From positions 1 to 36,056 of the forward strand of contig JACYLN010000039.1 of NCBI GenBank assembly GCA_015272515.1: a stretch of DNA of 36,056 nt. The letters run 5' to 3'. A program made the translations under genes and the position numbers. Of the stretch, positions 16,355 through 25,491 are shown piece by piece (the first letter of the stretch is position 1; every line of letters begins with the position of its first letter). A model generated the notes under the pieces. It was not told where the DNA came from. It saw only the letters and a list, made by a program, of their open reading frames with translations, and did not search any database. Source of the DNA: Leptolyngbyaceae cyanobacterium C42_A2020_001 (GTDB lineage: Bacteria; Cyanobacteriota; Cyanobacteriia; Leptolyngbyales; Leptolyngbyaceae).

Positions 16355-17059
16355 ATGACTGCTGAAAGTCAACTCGTCTCCGGCAAATCGCTTCGTGCAA
16401 TTCTCAGACGTGGTGTTTTGCCATATCTGGTGGATTCTCTGCACGGAGAAACTGCCAAGCGGACATTTGATATTGCCTTTTCGCTGACTGTTCTGGTTGT
16501 TTTTTCCCCTCTGTATTTGCTGCTAATCCTACTAGTTGCTATTAGTTCTCCCGGTCCAATTTTTTATGTTCAGGAGCGGGTGGGCAAAAAATATCGGCGG
16601 TTTGATTGCATCAAATTTAGAACAATGGTAGAAAATGCTGACAATGTGCTTGAGCAGATGATGGAGCGATCGCCTCGGTTACGTCGCGAGTTTCATGAAA
16701 ATTTCAAGCTCAGGCGGGATCCTCGGATTACTTGGATTGGTCGCTTTCTTCGGATTACTAGCCTGGATGAGTTCCCCCAATTTTGGAACGTTTTAAAGGG
16801 CGACATGAGTGTAGTGGGACCTCGACCTCTCGTTGTCGAAGAATTGCCCAAGTACGGTAAGTACATGGATCGAGTTCTAACGGCTCGACCAGGGATTACT
16901 GGCTTATGGCAGGTCTCTGGGCGCAACGACATTCCCTATCCCAGGCGAGTTCAGATTGACGTTTACTATGTCAATAGCCGCAGTCTTTGGATGGATCTTT
17001 GGATCATTGTGAAGACGATCGGGGTTGTTATTTTTCCCAAAGACAACGGCGCATATTAA
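16355..17059 (+). CDS. Initiating sugar-phosphate transferase (polyprenyl-phosphate glycosylphosphotransferase)
   Basis: This enzyme class transfers a hexose-1-phosphate from a nucleotide sugar to undecaprenyl phosphate, the first step of exopolysaccharide or O-antigen repeat assembly. The 234-residue protein has an N-terminal amphipathic part and one membrane helix (about 45-70, SLTVLVVFSPLYLLLILLV). The catalytic domain has YVQERVGKKYRRFDCIKFRTM, LDEFPQFWNVLKGDMSVVGP, RPGITGLWQVSGRND and the final YVNSRSLWMDLWII. It is the short form lacking the extra N-terminal membrane helices of WbaP. The ATG at 16355 is chosen because GGAG lies 5 nt upstream. It probably starts the repeat unit extended by the upstream GT4. 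Confidence 0.92.
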   Translation: MTAESQLVSGKSLRAILRRGVLPYLVDSLHGETAKRTFDIAFSLTVLVVFSPLYLLLILLVAISSPGPIFYVQERVGKKYRRFDCIKFRTMVENADNVLEQMMERSPRLRREFHENFKLRRDPRITWIGRFLRITSLDEFPQFWNVLKGDMSVVGPRPLVVEELPKYGKYMDRVLTARPGITGLWQVSGRNDIPYPRRVQIDVYYVNSRSLWMDLWIIVKTIGVVIFPKDNGAY

Positions 17060-17083
17060 ATTGGGTGGATTCAACTTGTAGTG

Positions 17084-17105
17084 CCGGGGAACTTCGCTTC
17101 CCCGG
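17084..17105 (+). terminator. GC-rich hairpin after the sugar transferase gene
   Basis: CCGGGGAA and TTCCCCGG form a perfect 8-bp stem with a CTTCGC loop, 24 nt after the stop. The following TATGTCGTCG is not T-rich, so it may be a poor terminator, an mRNA-stabilising hairpin, or a copy of a dispersed palindromic repeat. Confidence 0.45.
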
Positions 17106-17214
17106 TATGTCGTCGTGAAGATTGATCATAAACATTTCGTCCAAACGGTTGTTGATTCTCAAGAATTGTCTGGGCAAGCTGATAGCAGTTCTTCACACCA
17201 GGAGTTGGATTTGC

Positions 17215-18351
17215 ATGATGAGTGGCTTCGTTTTTCGCCAGTTTGCAGCAGTGACTGCGATTGCCGTCATGACAGTTGGCGCGATCGCTAACTTGGCATC
17301 TGCTGCTCCCCTCAAAGATGGAGACAAAATTAATGGTTTAGTGGGTAGAACTTCTCCCGGATTCCAGTTTAGGAACACCACTCGTGCGGGTGCACCTACT
17401 CAAACGGCTCGTGGGCAGGAGCACACCTTCACCGCTCAACGCGGCGACGTGATTGAAGTCTCGATTGATCCAGAAGATGGCAGCACCCTTAGACCTGCCC
17501 TGGTTCTGTTTGATCCAACTGGTAGACAGGTCGCTTATAGCGAGAACCCCGGTTTCTTCAAATACCAGGTAGTTCGTCCAGGCACCTATCGTCTCTTAGT
17601 TTTAGGCAGAAATAACTCGCTAGGGCGATACAGCCTGGAGATTGATGGGCTGAGTGCTGCGACCGCGATCGCCCCTGCGGATCAAGTGATGCAAAACACG
17701 CTGAAACTAAGAGTGATTGGCTGCGGCGTGCCTAATGTTGCTCGTATCAAAATTGGCACCGAAGAGCGCTGCACACGAGATATTGAGCCAGGCATTTACA
17801 CCTACGAAGAAACTTCTCGCAGTATTAAATTAGTAGATGCACGCCGCGATTTACTTGCCAGCAGACTTCAACTGAATGTGTTGGATCGTTGTCCATCTCC
17901 TGCCACGTCGGTTGCTCAAATTACGTTGACTGATGTCCAAGACGGCAAAGATTACACCTACTGTGCAACTCCCAATCGCTATGTGCAAGCGGGGGCTTAT
18001 CGCTACAACCCCACCACGGATGCGCTGACCCCCACCACGACTACCCAAACTCCGACGACTCCCACCACTCCAGTAACTCCAACATCTCCCACTACGCCAC
18101 CCGATGCAAGACGGCAATTATTACAGAACGAGTATGGGCTGACAGTACTAGATAACTGTCCCGCGGCCCGTACATCCTTTGTCGTTGTAAATTTCCCAGA
18201 AGGCAACCAGATATATCAGTACTGCGCCAATCCAAATCGTCTGGTACGGGCAGGAGAATATACGTACAACAATCAAACGGGTGCTCTCGATGTCGCTGCC
18301 AAACCCGTGAACTGCACGGTTACGATTGGCGGAATTTGTTTGGTTAAGTAA
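17215..18351 (+). CDS. Secreted PPC-domain protein with three Cys-containing repeats
   Basis: A 378-residue exported protein of unknown function. It has a signal peptide (about 1-31, ending LASAA), a PPC-like beta domain (about 55-145, with HTFTAQRGDVIEVSID, LVLFDPTGRQVAYSENP and YRLLVLGRNNSLGRYSLEI), then three related units of about 60 residues. They begin LKLRVIGCGVPN, LQLNVLDRCPSP and LTVLDNCPAA. Each has one early Cys, the second and third a later Cys (YTYCATPNRYVQAGAYRYN; YQYCANPNRLVRAGEYTYN), and the first an ERCTRDIEPGIYTYE version. A Thr/Pro linker (about 264-296) separates units two and three. The paired Cys suggest a disulfide per repeat in the periplasm or outside. The ATG at 17215 precedes the signal peptide. 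No neighbour suggests a partner. Confidence 0.75.
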   Translation: MMSGFVFRQFAAVTAIAVMTVGAIANLASAAPLKDGDKINGLVGRTSPGFQFRNTTRAGAPTQTARGQEHTFTAQRGDVIEVSIDPEDGSTLRPALVLFDPTGRQVAYSENPGFFKYQVVRPGTYRLLVLGRNNSLGRYSLEIDGLSAATAIAPADQVMQNTLKLRVIGCGVPNVARIKIGTEERCTRDIEPGIYTYEETSRSIKLVDARRDLLASRLQLNVLDRCPSPATSVAQITLTDVQDGKDYTYCATPNRYVQAGAYRYNPTTDALTPTTTTQTPTTPTTPVTPTSPTTPPDARRQLLQNEYGLTVLDNCPAARTSFVVVNFPEGNQIYQYCANPNRLVRAGEYTYNNQTGALDVAAKPVNCTVTIGGICLVK

Positions 18352-18396
18352 TAGCAATGGGTGAAAGGTTAAGCCAACTGCCCTTAGGACTGAGAG

Positions 18397-18437
18397 TGGC
18401 ACTTGGGATCTAAAGTTTTAAGGCTTACCAGGTGCCA
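18397..18437 (+). promoter_or_regulatory. Hairpin upstream of hemE
   Basis: TGGCACTTGG (18397-18406) pairs with CCAGGTGCCA (18428-18437), with one G-U pair; the 21-nt loop can itself partly pair. No T-run follows. It lies about 130 nt before hemE and 45 nt after the preceding stop, so it may end the upstream transcript or act in the hemE leader. Confidence 0.35.
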
Positions 18438-18564
18438 AACGATCCTGCATTAGGGGCGAACGCACGATAAAAACCATTGAAGATTCAGAAAACGCCATAA
18501 AACGGTTATCTCCGAATGGTAAGCTAACAAATGCACCTAAGAGAAGACGTAGGACGATAGTTAG

Positions 18565-19629
18565 ATGACCGGGTCAACCCAGGTTCCTTTCTTGCTGAGA
18601 GCGGCGCGTGGTGAAGTGTTAGATCGCCCACCTGTATGGATGATGCGGCAGGCGGGTCGGTATATGAAAGTCTACCGGGAACTTCGGGATCGGTATCCTT
18701 CGTTCCGCGATCGCTCTGAAAAGCCAGACCTCGCTATTGAAATTTCGCTGCAACCGTTCCGGGCATTTCAACCCGACGGTGTGATTTTGTTTTCAGATAT
18801 CCTGACACCGTTACCTGGTATGGGTATCCCATTTGACATCATCGAAAGTCGTGGTCCAATTATTGACCCGCCCATTCGTACTTGGGATCAGGTAAAGCAA
18901 ATTCGCTCCCTACAGCCAGAAGAATCCCTACCGTTTATTCGAGAGATTTTGCAGGCGCTCAGGCAAGAAGTGGGAAATCAGGCAACGGTTTTAGGATTTG
19001 TGGGTGCTCCCTGGACGTTGGCAGCTTACGCTATTGAAGGCAAAAGCTCTAAGGATTACACCGTGATCAAGAGCATGGCATTTAATGAGCCTGCCTTGTT
19101 GCACGAGTTTTTGAGCAAGATTGCTGATTCAATTGCGACTTACGTTCGGTATCAGATTGATTCCGGTGCCCAAATCATTCAACTGTTTGATTCGTGGGCA
19201 GGTCACCTCAGCCCGCAAGATTACGATACTTTTGCCCTTCCCTATCAACAACGGGTGATTCAACAGGTGAAGGCAACTCATCCTGATACACCGCTTATTC
19301 TCTATATCAGCGGTAGTGCTGGTGTTTTAGAGCGGATGGGGCAGTCTGGTGTAGACATCGTCAGTGTTGACTGGACGGTTGATATGGCGGATGCTCGTCA
19401 ACGTCTTGATTCTAATATTGGGGTACAGGGAAACGTTGATCCAGGTGTACTATTTGGGTCAAAAGAACTGATTCGCGATCGCATCCTCGACACAATTCGC
19501 AAAGCGGGTCGTTGGAAGCATATTCTTAACCTCGGACATGGTATTCTGCCAAGCACTCCCGAGGAGAATGCGGCGTTCTTCTTTGAAACTGCCAAGCAAG
19601 CCGAGCAGCTATTAGCCATTCACGCTTAA
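18565..19629 (+). CDS. hemE: Uroporphyrinogen III decarboxylase
   Basis: HemE decarboxylates the four acetate side chains of uroporphyrinogen III to give coproporphyrinogen III, in the common haem/chlorophyll pathway. The 354-residue protein has the signature [20 protein letters not shown] (residues about 22-41), [15 protein letters not shown] with the catalytic Asp, [27 protein letters not shown], and the C-terminal [18 protein letters not shown]. All core residues are present and length is typical. The ATG at 18565 gives the usual N-terminus; a ribosome-binding site is weak. Confidence 0.97.
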   Translation: MTGSTQVPFLLRAARGEVLDRPPVWMMRQAGRYMKVYRELRDRYPSFRDRSEKPDLAIEISLQPFRAFQPDGVILFSDILTPLPGMGIPFDIIESRGPIIDPPIRTWDQVKQIRSLQPEESLPFIREILQALRQEVGNQATVLGFVGAPWTLAAYAIEGKSSKDYTVIKSMAFNEPALLHEFLSKIADSIATYVRYQIDSGAQIIQLFDSWAGHLSPQDYDTFALPYQQRVIQQVKATHPDTPLILYISGSAGVLERMGQSGVDIVSVDWTVDMADARQRLDSNIGVQGNVDPGVLFGSKELIRDRILDTIRKAGRWKHILNLGHGILPSTPEENAAFFFETAKQAEQLLAIHA

Positions 19630-19788
19630 TGGAGTTTGGCAGTTGGTGTCATGGTTAACGGGTGATGTTTTGTAGAGTGTGCAGGTGTTTATGCTCGAAA
19701 GGCTTTCAGCGCCGATGTTTTACATATTCTTCGCCCGGCGACCCAATCAGTTTGAGGCTCACAATCTGCTATTCATCCTAAGCTCCCG

Positions 19789-20751
19789 ATGACATCCAAA
19801 CGGATTTTTGTGACTGGTGCGAGTGGCTGTGTAGGTCATTACCTGGTCGAAGCCTTAATTCAAGAGACAAACCACGACTTGTTCCTGCTGGTCAGAAATC
19901 CGAACAAGCTAAAAGTAGATTGTAATGCGCGTCCGGGTGTCACTGTTCTGCAAGGAGATATGCGGGAAATTGAGCAATTTGGTGATTTGCTCAAAACAAT
20001 TGACTGTGCGATTTTGGCGGCAACAGCGTGGGGTGGTCCACAGGAAGTGTTTGATATCAACGTGGTTAAAACGGTTCGGCTGTTAAACCTGCTTGATCCA
20101 ACGCTGTGTCAGCAAGTGATATATTTTTCAACCGCCAGTATTCTCGATCGCAATAACCAACCTCTCCGGGAAGCAGGAGAGATTGGGACAGATTACGTCC
20201 GCTCTAAATATGTCTGCCATCGCCAAATTGGAAAGTTAGCGATCGCCCCTAGTGTGACTACCCTTTTCCCCACATTGCTATTAGGCGGCGATTCGCAAAA
20301 GCCCTGGTCCCATATTTCATCGGGAATTTCAAAAGAATATAAGTGGATCAATTTTCTAAGGTTTTTCAGTATTGATGGCACGTTCCACTATATCCACTCC
20401 AAAGATGTGGCTCAGGTTGTTCGCCATCTGGTAGACAATCCTCCGGCAGAAGATGAACCACGGGAGCTGGTATTGGGAAACTCTGCCATTACAGCCGATC
20501 AAGCGATCGAAGATGCTTGTGCTTACCTCAATAAACGTATCTACTTCCGCATCCCCCTCACCCAGGGACTTTTGGATTTCATCTTTGGGTTATTGCGGAT
20601 CAAAATTGAAGCGTGGGATCGCTTCGCGATGAAGTATCGCCATTTTGTCCACAAAAATCCTGTGACACCAACCACCTACGGCTTACCAACGTATTGTTCA
20701 TCGTTCGCAGATGTTTTGAAGCTGAGCGGTGTTCCTCCTAAAAGACGTTAG
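19789..20751 (+). CDS. NAD(P)-dependent epimerase/dehydratase (extended SDR)
   Basis: A 320-residue cytoplasmic Rossmann-fold enzyme of the extended short-chain dehydrogenase family. Visible motifs are FVTGASGCVGHYLVEAL (cofactor loop G-x-x-G-x-x-G), LVRNPNKL, VTVLQGDMRE, the YFSTASI strand, and the YVRSK (Tyr-x3-Lys) catalytic pair near residue 139. The substrate is unknown; members act on nucleotide sugars or on steroid- and isoprenoid-type alcohols. It stands alone between hemE and a DUF2949 gene. ATG at 19789. Confidence 0.85.
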   Translation: MTSKRIFVTGASGCVGHYLVEALIQETNHDLFLLVRNPNKLKVDCNARPGVTVLQGDMREIEQFGDLLKTIDCAILAATAWGGPQEVFDINVVKTVRLLNLLDPTLCQQVIYFSTASILDRNNQPLREAGEIGTDYVRSKYVCHRQIGKLAIAPSVTTLFPTLLLGGDSQKPWSHISSGISKEYKWINFLRFFSIDGTFHYIHSKDVAQVVRHLVDNPPAEDEPRELVLGNSAITADQAIEDACAYLNKRIYFRIPLTQGLLDFIFGLLRIKIEAWDRFAMKYRHFVHKNPVTPTTYGLPTYCSSFADVLKLSGVPPKRR

Positions 20752-20782
20752 GGCATTCTGATTATTGAAACGACCTCGTTAC

Positions 20783-20800
20783 AAAGGCTAAGTAGCTTTT
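20783..20800 (+). terminator. Weak hairpin after the epimerase gene
   Basis: AAAGGCT and AGCTTTT pair (one G-U) around a 4-nt loop, 31 nt after the stop, and GTAAATTT follows. The position suits a terminator but the stem is short. Confidence 0.35.
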
Positions 20801-21001
20801 GTAAATTTACACGAACTGAAGCTACCACATCTGGGCTTTCTCTAGTTTCCTAAAACGGTTACTCCGCCAGATGTAGAAGCGTAACATTTGCGAGGGATAG
20901 TTTGTAAATAAACTTTAGAGTCATTTTCCAAAGGTTGTGGTTTAACGGAAAGACAACACCGCTTTGCTAACGACTCACTGGCAGGATTGGTACCGTTACA
21001 G

Positions 21002-21208
21002 ATGAAAGGTTCCGTCGTGAAATCTAACAGGGGCAACACTCAGCTTATTCACTTTTTGCAGGAAGAGTTAGACATTTCTGCAACGTCGATCGCGTTTGCG
21101 CTACGCCATAGCCAGCAAGACTCCGGCCCGCTGCCCATGATCCTTTGGCAATACGGGCTAGTGTCAATTGAACAGTTAGAGCAGATTTTTGACTGGCTGG
21201 AAGGATAA
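21002..21208 (+). CDS. DUF2949 family protein
   Basis: A 68-residue soluble protein of a family I associate with cyanobacteria. Recognisable parts are TQLIHFLQEELDISATSIAFAL, then PMILWQYGLVSIEQLEQIFDWL; the second half is the family's most conserved part. All helical, no membrane segment, function unknown. The ATG at 21002 was preferred to a TTG 15 nt upstream. Its upstream region (about 250 bp) is long for so small a gene and holds only short imperfect inverted repeats. Confidence 0.8.
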   Translation: MKGSVVKSNRGNTQLIHFLQEELDISATSIAFALRHSQQDSGPLPMILWQYGLVSIEQLEQIFDWLEG

Positions 21209-21233
21209 GTGAGTTGATTACCCAGTCTTGGTC

Positions 21234-21416
21234 TTACTGCCCAAACTCAACTCTTGCCTGCTCAACCAATTCAGCAGTGACAACCTCTAATTCGGCTTCA
21301 CGGGCTAAATACTCAATGCGCTCTCTTGCCTGAGCACGCACAAAAAATGGAATATTCTTCAATTTAGCTTCGGCTTCGGGTGTCCACTGCAATTCGCCCA
21401 ATCTAAAGTCATCCAT
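21234..21416 (-). CDS. Free-standing PCP_red domain protein, 60 aa
   Basis: The 60-residue sequence corresponds to the small C-terminal domain (PCP_red) found at the end of the light-independent protochlorophyllide reductase subunit ChlB. Landmarks are [19 protein letters not shown], then [20 protein letters not shown]. Here it stands alone, with none of the nitrogenase-like catalytic parts. Free-standing copies exist in other phototrophs, where the role is unclear; binding of a tetrapyrrole or of a partner protein is possible. The ATG at 21416 gives a protein starting MDDFRLGEL. It is divergent from crtQ, with an 8-bp-arm inverted repeat in the shared upstream region. Confidence 0.8.
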   Translation of the reverse strand: MDDFRLGELQWTPEAEAKLKNIPFFVRAQARERIEYLAREAELEVVTAELVEQARVEFGQ

Positions 21417-21432
21417 CGTCTTACTTTGCAAA

Positions 21433-21465
21433 ACAGTTGCCTGTGTGTAGTTTCGGTGCAACTGT
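21433..21465. promoter_or_regulatory. Inverted repeat between the PCP_red gene and crtQ
   Basis: ACAGTTGC (21433-21440) and GCAACTGT (21458-21465) are perfect inverted copies, 17 nt apart, just upstream of the PCP_red start. This could be an operator or part of the PCP_red 5' leader. Confidence 0.35.
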
Positions 21466-21614
21466 ACGCCTGTTCCTTTAAAATATGTAAAGCGATTGGG
21501 AAGCTCTGGTTGGGGCATATGCACATGCTGACTGAAGTCAAGAATCTTGCAAACGTGTGACCAACAACCAGGCTGATGATCCGTAGTCGAAGACCCAGGA
21601 TAGGCGAGAAAGAG

Positions 21615-23084
21615 ATGCGAGTTGCGATCGTTGGTGCAGGGCTGGCTGGTTTGGCGGCGGCAGTGGAACTTGCCGATGCGGGACACGAAGTTGAGATTTT
21701 TGAGGTGCGGTCTTTTGTGGGTGGCAAGGTTGGTAGCTGGGTGGATGCAGACGGCAATCATGTTGAAATGGGCTTGCATGTGTTCTTCAATAATTACGCT
21801 AATCTCTTTGCCCTGATGCGGAAGGTTGGTGCATTTGAGAATCTGCTCCCAAAAGAGCATGTCCACACCTTTGTGAATCGGGGTGGGCAAATTGGCAAAT
21901 TGGACTTCCGATTTTTGCTGGGTGCGCCATTTCATGGGTTGAAAGCATTTTTCACCACAGGGCAGTTGACGGTGAAGGATAAGCTGCAAAACGCGATCGC
22001 GTTAGGAACTAGCCCCATTGTTCCAGGATTGGTGAACTACGATGTCGCCATGAAGTGGATTCGTGCCCTGGATAACGTCAGCTTTGCTGATTGGTTTCGC
22101 AGTCACGGCGGCTCCCAAAATAGCCTCAAGCGGATGTGGGACCCGATCGCCCTTGCCCTCGGCTTCATCAATACAGAAGATATTTCTGCTCGCTGTATGC
22201 TCACCATCTTTATGATGTTTGCCGCAAAAACAGAAGCATCCCGGCTAAATATGCTGGCGGGTTCTCCAGCAGAGTACTTGCATCAACCCATCCTCAATTA
22301 CCTGGAAGCACGGGGCACGAAAATTCATACCCGCCGCCAAACACGCCGCATCTTATTTGAGGAGCAAGATGGGCAGACGCAAGTAACGGGGATCGCGATC
22401 GCCAAGGGTGACACCGAAGAGATCATCACAGCGGATGCTTACCTGGCGGCCTGTGATGTTCCTGGTATTCAGCGTCTTCTCCCAGCAGAATGGCGCAAAT
22501 GGCAAGAATTTGACAACATCTACAAGCTGGAAGCGGTTCCTGTGGTCACTGTACAGCTGCGGTTTGATGGTTGGGTTACCGAGATGAACGATCCAGAGCA
22601 ACGCCAACAGGTTGAACACGCTACCGGGTTAGATAATTTGCTCTACAGCGCCGATGCCGATTTTTCCTGTTTCGCCGATCTTGCCCTCACCAGTCCCAAA
22701 GATTACTACCGTGAAGGGCAGGGTTCTCTGATGCAGGTGGTTCTAACACCTGGTGATCCCTTCATCAAGATGGGCAATGATGCGATCGTGCAACACGCCC
22801 TCAAGCAAATCCATGACCTGTTTCCTTCCTCCCGCGAACTCACCCTAACCTGGTCGGGCGTTGTCAAACTTGCTCAGTCGCTCTATCGCGAAGAACCCGG
22901 TAAAGATCCCTACCGTCCCACCCAAAAAACCCCCATTCCCAACTTTTTCCTGGCAGGCAGCTACACCGCTCAAGACTACATTGACAGCATGGAAGGAGCT
23001 ACGATTTCGGGAATGCAAGCCGCGCAGGCAATTCTGGAGCCAACCGGGTACAAGGTGAAGGGGGAAGGGTTGTTTCGGTATTAG
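21615..23084 (+). CDS. crtQ: 9,9'-di-cis-zeta-carotene desaturase
   Basis: CrtQ (ZDS) desaturates zeta-carotene to lycopene isomers through neurosporene, in carotenoid synthesis at the membrane. The 489-residue flavoprotein begins [20 protein letters not shown], with the FAD-binding G-x-G-x-x-G. It continues with [20 protein letters not shown] and [34 protein letters not shown], and ends with [20 protein letters not shown], the second FAD contact. The substitution pattern fits ZDS rather than phytoene desaturase CrtP. The ATG at 21615 is chosen because it places the Rossmann motif at the N-terminus; GAGAAAGAG lies just upstream. An SRPBCC gene follows after 118 bp, a pairing I recall from other cyanobacteria. 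Confidence 0.93.
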   Translation: MRVAIVGAGLAGLAAAVELADAGHEVEIFEVRSFVGGKVGSWVDADGNHVEMGLHVFFNNYANLFALMRKVGAFENLLPKEHVHTFVNRGGQIGKLDFRFLLGAPFHGLKAFFTTGQLTVKDKLQNAIALGTSPIVPGLVNYDVAMKWIRALDNVSFADWFRSHGGSQNSLKRMWDPIALALGFINTEDISARCMLTIFMMFAAKTEASRLNMLAGSPAEYLHQPILNYLEARGTKIHTRRQTRRILFEEQDGQTQVTGIAIAKGDTEEIITADAYLAACDVPGIQRLLPAEWRKWQEFDNIYKLEAVPVVTVQLRFDGWVTEMNDPEQRQQVEHATGLDNLLYSADADFSCFADLALTSPKDYYREGQGSLMQVVLTPGDPFIKMGNDAIVQHALKQIHDLFPSSRELTLTWSGVVKLAQSLYREEPGKDPYRPTQKTPIPNFFLAGSYTAQDYIDSMEGATISGMQAAQAILEPTGYKVKGEGLFRY

Positions 23085-23202
23085 GGATGGGGCATCGGGA
23101 AGAGAGAAGTTGCGGATTTAGACATGGACAACGTTTATATTTATTCCGGTGCGTTAACCTAGCGCTAACATTACCCTACACTCTGTTCTCTACTCCTTTC
23201 TT

Positions 23203-23661
23203 ATGTCCAACTGGCTCGAACATACCGTTCAAATCGAAATTGATGCCCCTATCGACCTGGTCTGGAGTCTTTGGTCTGATCTGGAACAGATGCCAAATTG
23301 GATGAAATGGATTGATTCTGTGAAAATTCAGGATAATGATCCCAAACTATCGCGTTGGAAGCTAGCAACTGGAGGATTGGAGTTTAGTTGGCTGTCGCGT
23401 GAGGTGAAAGTGGTTCCTCATCAAATCTTGCAATGGGAATCAGTAGACGGGTTGCCAAACCGAGGGGCAATTCGCTTTTACGATCGCGGCGAGGAGGGCA
23501 GCATTGTGAAAATGTCGGTCGCTTACTCGGTTCCTGGTTTTCTGTTTCAACTGATGGATAATTTGTTTATTGGACGAGTTGTAGAGTCAACCTTATACGC
23601 TGATTTGGAACGCTTCCGTGCCTACGCCATTAAGGCAAAATCGGCCAGTGATTCGTCTTGA
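23203..23661 (+). CDS. SRPBCC family protein (polyketide cyclase/START-like)
   Basis: A 152-residue protein with the START-like hydrophobic-pocket fold. It opens with the typical VQIEIDAPIDLVWSLWSDLEQMPNWMKWI (positions about 8-36), then the strand region WKLATGGLEFSWLSREVKV, LQWESVDGLPNRGAIRFYD, and a long C-terminal helix. Such proteins bind lipids or polycyclic compounds. Position directly after crtQ suggests a carotenoid- or lipid-related job, but this is inference. ATG at 23203. Confidence 0.85.
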   Translation: MSNWLEHTVQIEIDAPIDLVWSLWSDLEQMPNWMKWIDSVKIQDNDPKLSRWKLATGGLEFSWLSREVKVVPHQILQWESVDGLPNRGAIRFYDRGEEGSIVKMSVAYSVPGFLFQLMDNLFIGRVVESTLYADLERFRAYAIKAKSASDSS

Positions 23662-23811
23662 TTCTTAAACATTTATTTGACAACTTGACGCTAGATCCTG
23701 ACTGCTATTCTCAGTGAATTTTTAGAATGAAGGGGCAGTTCTCTAAGAATTGTGGTGGATGATGACGCTGTTGATCGGCATTATCCAAGCAAAACTGTTG
23801 AGGAAACCACT

Positions 23812-24894
23812 ATGACCGCAACGTTGTCTGCACCCCAATCGATTGAAGCGTGGCTTGGTGATGAGGCAGAGGATTTGCTGACTTACAAAGCAAAGGTTTC
23901 CAAAGACCTATTACATCTGCCAGGGTCGGATTTTGTTGATCGTGTGTTTGTTCAAAGCGATCGCAACCCTCAAGTTCTAAGAAATTTGCAACAACTGTAC
24001 TCAACGGGACGGTTAGCCAATACTGGTTATCTGTCTATCTTGCCTGTAGATCAAGGCATTGAGCATTCAGCCGCCGCATCGTTTGCGCCTAATCCCATTT
24101 ATTTTGACAGCGAAAATATCATTAAATTGGCGATCGCGGCTGAGTGTAATGCGGTCGCCACCACGCTGGGCGTATTAGGTAGCGTCTCGCGCAAATATGC
24201 TCACAAAATTCCTTTCATCGTCAAAATCAATCACAACGAACTGCTTACTTGCCCGAACCAGTTTGATCAGATTTTCTTTGCTTCAGTGGAGCAAGCCTGG
24301 AATTTGGGGGCGGTGGCGATCGGAGCGACAATTTATTTTGGGTCGCCAGAATCCACTCGCCAGATACAAGAGATTCGGCAAGCATTCGCCCGTGCCCATG
24401 AGTTAGGAATGGTAACCATCCTCTGGTGCTACTTACGGAATCCAGCCTTTAAGCAGGACAAAGATTATCACTTAGCAGCAGACCTGACCGGACAGGCAAA
24501 CCACCTGGGTGTAACGATTGAAGCCGACATCATTAAGCAAAAACTGCCAGAAGTCAACAATGGTTATGGGGCAGTGGCTCAGGCAACAGGTCATAGCTAT
24601 GGCAAAACCGATAAGCGAGTTTACACTGACCTCACCTCCGATCATCCCATCGACTTAACCCGCTACCAGGTGCTGAACTGCTATGCAGGGCGGGCAGGCT
24701 TAATTAATTCGGGTGGAGCCTCTGGAAAGAATGATTTTGCTGAAGCCGTGCGGACAGCGGTGATTAACAAGCGTGCAGGTGGCAGTGGACTGATTTCTGG
24801 GCGCAAAGCCTTTCAACGTCCATTTGAGGAAGGTGTGAAACTGTTCCATGCAATTCAGGATGTATACCTTTCACCTGAAATCGCGATCGCTTGA
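23812..24894 (+). CDS. fbaB: Class I fructose-bisphosphate aldolase (FbaB/DhnA type)
   Basis: Cleaves fructose 1,6-bisphosphate to dihydroxyacetone phosphate and glyceraldehyde 3-phosphate through a Schiff base, in glycolysis and the Calvin cycle. The 360-residue protein has [13 protein letters not shown] (about 74-86), FIVKINHNE (about 135-143), the Schiff-base region [11 protein letters not shown] with Lys near 242, and [36 protein letters not shown]. These match E. coli FbaB closely, not the metal-dependent class II enzyme. I chose the ATG at 23812 because GAGGAAA lies upstream and the preceding 20 codons do not look conserved. Upstream, a TTGACG and a TG-x-TATTCT give a possible extended -10 promoter. 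Confidence 0.93.
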   Translation: MTATLSAPQSIEAWLGDEAEDLLTYKAKVSKDLLHLPGSDFVDRVFVQSDRNPQVLRNLQQLYSTGRLANTGYLSILPVDQGIEHSAAASFAPNPIYFDSENIIKLAIAAECNAVATTLGVLGSVSRKYAHKIPFIVKINHNELLTCPNQFDQIFFASVEQAWNLGAVAIGATIYFGSPESTRQIQEIRQAFARAHELGMVTILWCYLRNPAFKQDKDYHLAADLTGQANHLGVTIEADIIKQKLPEVNNGYGAVAQATGHSYGKTDKRVYTDLTSDHPIDLTRYQVLNCYAGRAGLINSGGASGKNDFAEAVRTAVINKRAGGSGLISGRKAFQRPFEEGVKLFHAIQDVYLSPEIAIA

Positions 24895-25491
24895 ATCAAG
24901 GTTTTTAGTTCTCCAAACCGGAAAACCTAAAACCCGGACAACGTGAATCTACGTCAACCCCAGAAAATCTTTGTTAACCTGTGATGTCTTGCCCTGGCTT
25001 GGCTGACTAAGCCAGAAAAAGAAACCAGCATTCAGGAACGGATTTTCGGGGTTTTCTCATTAAGGAAAATAAAATTTGAAGTTTTAATAAAGAGTAGGTA
25101 TTTACATTGAGTTCAGAGACAATTTCAGGATAAATTTTCATCGTGTATTAGAAGGTTGGTACAACTAGGGGTGTTATTAAAACAGTACTGAAATTCCATC
25201 ATTGCAAGATTCTAAGTTGGTTTTAACTGTCAATTGGTTCTAACTTTAGAGAATGTGGCGATCGCTGCAACAGATCATTTTGTTTAACTTTATCCACTGT
25301 TTCTATTAGAAAACCTATAGAGTCAACGTCACCTGAATGTTGCAAATTTATGTATAGGTGATGCGGTCTTAGTAGTGTCCACATTTGAATCTTTTCGGCA
25401 ATATTTTTTTCGTTAAGCTAATAAGAAGTTTAAGTTTAGTAGAAACTCTAATGTCCGTTTGAAGATTTAGTTTTCAGAGGAACCATTAACG
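24895..25491. other. 597-bp intergenic region before the membrane-glycan cluster
   Basis: No protein or RNA gene seen. Base composition drops to a markedly AT-rich state here and stays so to the window end. A 7-bp-stem hairpin (CTGGCTT/AAGCCAG, 24994-25015) is followed by an A-run on the plus strand, so it is not an obvious terminator for the aldolase gene. One HIP1-like GCGATCGC occurs near 25259. The right end should hold the promoter of the acyltransferase gene; several AT-rich -10-like hexamers prevent a choice. Confidence 0.5.

Noticed and set aside
21417-21989. Long minus-strand extension of the PCP_red frame into crtQ
   Set aside because: The added part is antisense to the crtQ N-terminus and unlike any protein; the conserved domain starts at the ATG at 21416.
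24994-25015. Hairpin after the aldolase gene as a terminator
   Set aside because: On the plus strand it is followed by an A-run rather than a T-run, so it has the wrong orientation for the aldolase transcript.
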